Made by a program: the position numbers and the translations under genes. DNA of 9,019 nucleotides from Reyranella sp. (lineage in GTDB: Bacteria; Pseudomonadota; Alphaproteobacteria; Reyranellales; Reyranellaceae): contig JADHLS010000159.1 in the NCBI GenBank assembly GCA_016780605.1, forward strand, positions 1 through 9,019, written 5' to 3'. How positions within the stretch are numbered: the first letter of the stretch is position 1; every line of letters begins with the position of its first letter. The notes beneath the pieces are model-generated. The model did no database searches. It was not told the origin of the DNA and saw only the letters and a list, made by a program, of their open reading frames with translations. Positions 6,574 through 9,019 of this stretch are shown here, piece after piece.

Positions 6574-7988
6574 ACAACGCCGACATATGCGTCATTGGCG
6601 GAGGCTCCGCTGGCTTGTCGGTCGCGGCGGGCGCCGCGCAAATGGGAGCGCGAACCGTCCTGATCGAATCCGGCCGCATGGGCGGCGAATGCCTCAACAC
6701 CGGTTGCGTTCCCTCGAAGGCGTTGCTCGCTTGCGCCAAGACGGCGCAGGTCGTTCGACAGGCGACCCGGTACGGGTTGCACACGGCGGAACCGCGCGTC
6801 GATTTCGCCGCCGTCCACGGCTATGTCCACGGTGCCATCGGCGCAATTGCACCCAATGACTCGGTCGAGCGCTTCACGGCGCTCGGGTGCACCGTCATAA
6901 AGGGACGCGCCTGCTTCATCGACCACCGGACGATCGAGGCTGACGGCCGGCATGTACGCGCTCGGCGCATCGTCATTGCAACCGGCAGCCGACCTGCCAT
7001 CCCGCAGATCCAGGGCCTCGATGATGTCCCGTACTTTACCAACGAGACGCTCTTCGAAAACACTGTCCTCCCCGAGCACCTCATCGTCATTGGCGCGGGT
7101 CCGATCGGATGCGAGATGGCGCAGGCGCACCGGAGGCTGGGATCGGGCGTGACGCTCCTCGACCTCGGGCCGATGCTGCCGAAAGACGATCCCGAAGCAG
7201 CCGAGGTCGTACGCCAAGCTTTGACCGCTGAAGGCGTCGCGCTGGTCGAAAGGGTGAAAATCCTGCGAGTCGCCCGATCCAATGAACGCATCAGAGTGAT
7301 TGTCCGCGAAGGCGGCGGTGAGAAGGTCATCGACGGCTCGCATCTGCTGGTCGCCACCGGCCGAAAACCCAACCTCGACGATCTCGGCCTCGCATCCGCC
7401 GGAGTCCGTTTTGACGCCAAAGGGATTGAGGTCGACAATCGCCTGCGAAGCAGCAATCGGCGGATCTACGCAGCAGGCGACGTCATTGGCGGATACCAGT
7501 TCACGCACCTAGCCGGATATCATGCGAGCGTCATCTTACGGAACGCCCTGTTTCGACTGCCCACAAGGGTCGACCTTCGCGCCCTTCCCTGGGTGACCTA
7601 CACCGACCCAGAGCTTGCCCAGGTCGGCATGACGGAGGCGCAAGCCCGCCAGGCCTATGGAACGAGCGTTCGCGTACTGCGCGTTGATCTCGCAGAGAAT
7701 GACCGCGCACGCACCGAGGGGACGACTGACGGCTTCGCCAAGGTGATCGTCGCGCGGCGAGGTCAGGTGCTTGGAGCAACGATCGTCGGGCCGCGCGCTG
7801 GCGAACTGGCCCTGCCGTGGGTGCTGACGATCTCTCAGAACGTGCGGCTCAGCGCACTAGCTCGCGCGATCGCGCCTTATCCGACCTTCAGCGAGCTCAG
7901 CAAGCGCGCGGCGGGCAGCTTCTATTCTCCGATGCTCTTCAGCCGCCGTACGCAGGCTGTCGTGCGCTTCCTGGGACTATTCGGTTGA
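6558..7988 (+). CDS. FAD-dependent pyridine nucleotide-disulfide oxidoreductase (MerA/Lpd-like)
   Basis: This encodes 476 residues, with GAGG (6544-6547) 10 bases before ATG 6558. The order is that of class I flavoprotein disulfide reductases: FAD-binding GGGSAG (14-19), redox-active disulfide C45-LNTG-C50 in GECLNTGCVPSK, NAD(P)-binding GAGPIG (179-184), the second FAD motif AAGDV (305-309) and a C-terminal dimerisation domain. D202 at the end of the second strand of the nucleotide fold hints at NADH rather than NADPH. The catalytic His of HPT-x-x-E in glutathione reductase and lipoamide dehydrogenase is Tyr441 here (APYPTFSE, Glu446 kept). Mercuric reductase also has Tyr there, but this protein lacks the C-terminal vicinal cysteines and the N-terminal metal-binding domain of MerA, so true mercury reduction is unlikely. 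It probably moves electrons between NAD(P)H and a thiol, disulfide or metalloid-thiol partner. It overlaps its upstream neighbour by 16 bases and the VTT gene by 4. Confidence 0.9.
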   Translation: MPDRIDNADICVIGGGSAGLSVAAGAAQMGARTVLIESGRMGGECLNTGCVPSKALLACAKTAQVVRQATRYGLHTAEPRVDFAAVHGYVHGAIGAIAPNDSVERFTALGCTVIKGRACFIDHRTIEADGRHVRARRIVIATGSRPAIPQIQGLDDVPYFTNETLFENTVLPEHLIVIGAGPIGCEMAQAHRRLGSGVTLLDLGPMLPKDDPEAAEVVRQALTAEGVALVERVKILRVARSNERIRVIVREGGGEKVIDGSHLLVATGRKPNLDDLGLASAGVRFDAKGIEVDNRLRSSNRRIYAAGDVIGGYQFTHLAGYHASVILRNALFRLPTRVDLRALPWVTYTDPELAQVGMTEAQARQAYGTSVRVLRVDLAENDRARTEGTTDGFAKVIVARRGQVLGATIVGPRAGELALPWVLTISQNVRLSALARAIAPYPTFSELSKRAAGSFYSPMLFSRRTQAVVRFLGLFG

Positions 7989-8695
7989 CCAGTTCGTCGA
8001 TCCTGAAACGCCTTGTACCCTTGCTCGTCATTGCGGGTCTCTTCGCCACCTTCTTCGCTCTGGGCTTCAACCGCTACCTGACGTTGGAAACGCTTCACGA
8101 CAAAGACGTCGAACTCCACACCCTGGTTGCGCGCCAGCCAGTCCTGTCTGCGGCGGCATTCGTCATGACCTATGCGCTGGTCGTCGGACTTTCATTGCCG
8201 GGTGGGGCCATCATGACCATCGCCGGTGGATTTCTCTTTGGTCTCTGGATCGGGGCGCTCCTCAGCGTGACGGGCGCAACGGCGGGAGCCATCGCCATTT
8301 TCCTGATCGCCCGCTTTGCTGTCGGCGACCTTGTTCGCGCGAGAGCTGGCCCCTTCATCGCGCGCATGGCTGAGGGATTTCAGCGAAACGCCTTCAGCTA
8401 CCTCTTGTTCTTACGCCTGGTCCCCGCGTTTCCGTTCTGGGCCGTCAACCTCGTGCCGGCTCTATTGGGGATGAACATCCGATCTTACGTCGCTGCCACG
8501 GCGATTGGCATTATTCCCGGCACATTGGCCTTCAGCGCTGTCGGGGATGGGCTGGGATTGTACTTCAAATCCGGATCGGAGGTTCCGCTGAGCCAGGTCT
8601 TCAGTCCCGAGGTGATCGCAGTACGGGTAGGCCTGGCTCTTCTTGCGCTGCTGCCGATCGTTATCCAATGGGCCATCCGGCGATGGCAGCGGTGA
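7985..8695 (+). CDS. VTT/TVP38-TMEM64 membrane protein 2
   Basis: This encodes 236 residues from a TTG start at 7985 that overlaps the flavoprotein stop as TTGA; GGGA at 7973-7976 is a suitable ribosome site. An open frame reaches back to an ATG at 7817, but that stretch lies within the flavoprotein gene in another frame, and the membrane protein itself begins with a basic residue pair (K8-R9) before its first helix (11-28). Other membrane segments are about 53-72, 75-90, 92-113, 138-160, 165-186 and 209-230. VTT hallmarks are LSLPGGAIMTIAGGFLFG at 69-86, an Arg-rich amphipathic piece near 110-125, and FLRLVPAFPFWAVNLVPAL at 142-160 followed by GIIPGT. The family includes lipid scramblases and undecaprenyl-phosphate translocases. 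This is a second, diverged VTT protein in the window and is more similar to classical TVP38/TMEM64 proteins than VTT1 is. It probably handles a lipid or lipid-linked product of the operon, which is inference. Confidence 0.9.
   Translation: MTSSSILKRLVPLLVIAGLFATFFALGFNRYLTLETLHDKDVELHTLVARQPVLSAAAFVMTYALVVGLSLPGGAIMTIAGGFLFGLWIGALLSVTGATAGAIAIFLIARFAVGDLVRARAGPFIARMAEGFQRNAFSYLLFLRLVPAFPFWAVNLVPALLGMNIRSYVAATAIGIIPGTLAFSAVGDGLGLYFKSGSEVPLSQVFSPEVIAVRVGLALLALLPIVIQWAIRRWQR
8672..8687 (+). promoter_or_regulatory. Hairpin over the glycosyltransferase start region
   Basis: GCCATC-CGGC-GATGGC forms a perfect 6-bp stem that contains the ATG at 8683. Ribosomes finishing the VTT2 gene would melt it, which would couple translation of the two genes. 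It also weakens the case for ATG 8683 relative to GTG 8692. Confidence 0.25.
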
Positions 8696-9019
8696 ACGTG
8701 TCCGTGATCATACCGACACTGAACGCCGCCCCGCAGCTGGGTGCGACGCTGGTCGCCCTCGGCCCCGTCGACGACCTCGTCGTGATCGACGGCGGCTCGA
8801 CCGACCGCACGGCCGAGGTGGCCAAGGCATTCGGTGCCCGAGTCATCGTCGCGCCCGCAGGCCGCGGTAACCAGCTCATGGCAGGCGCGGCGGTGGCATA
8901 CGGGCCATGGTTTCTGTTCCTGCATGCTGACACCGTGCTGAAGCCGGGTTGGCACGCTGAGGTCGAGCAATTTGCGGCCGATCCTGGAAATTTGACGAAG
9001 GCCGCGGTCTTTCGTTTTG
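8683..9019 (+). CDS. Family 2 glycosyltransferase, rSAM/selenodomain-associated (TIGR04283) type, cut by right edge
   Basis: The visible part is 112 codons and the frame is open at the edge. The GT2 (GT-A) fold is clear: VSVIIPTLNA at the N-terminus, VVIDGGSTDRTAEVA for the nucleotide-sugar site, GRGNQLMAGA, and LFLHADT containing the D-x-D-like metal site (HAD). The sequence just before the edge, AAVFRF, together with GRGNQL and FLHADT, matches what I remember of the TIGR04283 group. From memory that group occurs with a phosphoesterase, another transferase and a radical SAM/selenodomain protein (ArsS). The gene starts inside the end of VTT2, either at ATG 8683 (13-base overlap) or at GTG 8692 (GTGA overlap, beginning MNVSVIIPTLNA as relatives do); neither has a strong ribosome site. 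It probably transfers a sugar or related group onto the small-molecule product of this operon. Donor and acceptor are unknown. Confidence 0.88.
   Translation, partial: MAAVNVSVIIPTLNAAPQLGATLVALGPVDDLVVIDGGSTDRTAEVAKAFGARVIVAPAGRGNQLMAGAAVAYGPWFLFLHADTVLKPGWHAEVEQFAADPGNLTKAAVFRF

Noticed and set aside
6492..7508. Minus-strand open frame of 338 codons
   Set aside because: It is antisense to the flavoprotein gene with no recognisable motif.
7817..7984. Upstream extension of VTT2 to ATG 7817
   Set aside because: The stretch lies inside the flavoprotein coding sequence in another frame and adds a polar segment unlike VTT N-termini; TTG 7985 with a ribosome site is better.
1108..9019. Selenocysteine (in-frame TGA) in the rSAM/selenodomain context
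   Set aside because: No gene here has an internal TGA needing readthrough, and the family member known for selenocysteine (ArsS) is not in the window.
1..9019. CRISPR arrays, tRNA or rRNA genes, insertion sequences
   Set aside because: Reading both strands I found no regularly spaced repeats, cloverleaf-like sequence, rRNA-like sequence or transposase-like frame.

Overview
The window is GC-rich DNA with strong GC preference at third codon positions. Gene content and codon use suggest a proteobacterium, most likely an alphaproteobacterium of the Hyphomicrobiales (Rhizobiales) type. This rests on general resemblance only, because no rRNA, tRNA or other marker gene is present. Eight protein-coding genes can be supported, two of them cut by the window edges, together with one decayed gene fragment.

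Layout. (1) Positions 1-859, minus strand: the exported N-terminal cytochrome c part of a cytochrome c/FTR1-type iron permease, running off the left edge. Just upstream, at 887-915, is a perfect palindrome with a consensus -10 box inside it, which looks like an iron-responsive (Fur-type) operator. (2) Positions 1108-4097, plus strand, operon A: an exported DUF547 protein, a first radical SAM enzyme (474 aa) and a VTT/TVP38-type membrane protein, overlapping or one base apart. (3) Positions 4098-4680: no intact gene. A minus-strand remnant resembling the C-terminal end of a phosphonate-type ABC permease (PhnE) lies next to the end of operon A. (4) Positions 4681-9019, plus strand, operon B: a metallophosphoesterase-like domain fused to a second radical SAM domain (630 aa), a MerA/Lpd-like flavoprotein disulfide oxidoreductase (476 aa), a second VTT/TVP38 protein, and a family-2 glycosyltransferase cut by the right edge. 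All four genes overlap.

How the genes may work together. The glycosyltransferase resembles the group called rSAM/selenodomain-associated transferases. From memory, these occur with a phosphoesterase, a second transferase and the radical SAM enzyme ArsS in arsenosugar-type pathways. Here a phosphoesterase-like domain, two radical SAM enzymes, a thiol-disulfide flavoenzyme, two VTT proteins (a fold that includes lipid scramblases and undecaprenyl-phosphate translocases) and DUF547 are packed into two adjacent operons. The simplest reading is a biosynthetic pathway for an unusual glycosylated or lipid-linked small molecule, possibly organo-arsenic or phosphorus chemistry. No ArsS or ArsM is visible in this window, so the product is unknown and this reading is inference. 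The divergent iron permease may be a neighbour only, or may point to iron demand or control for the Fe-S enzymes.
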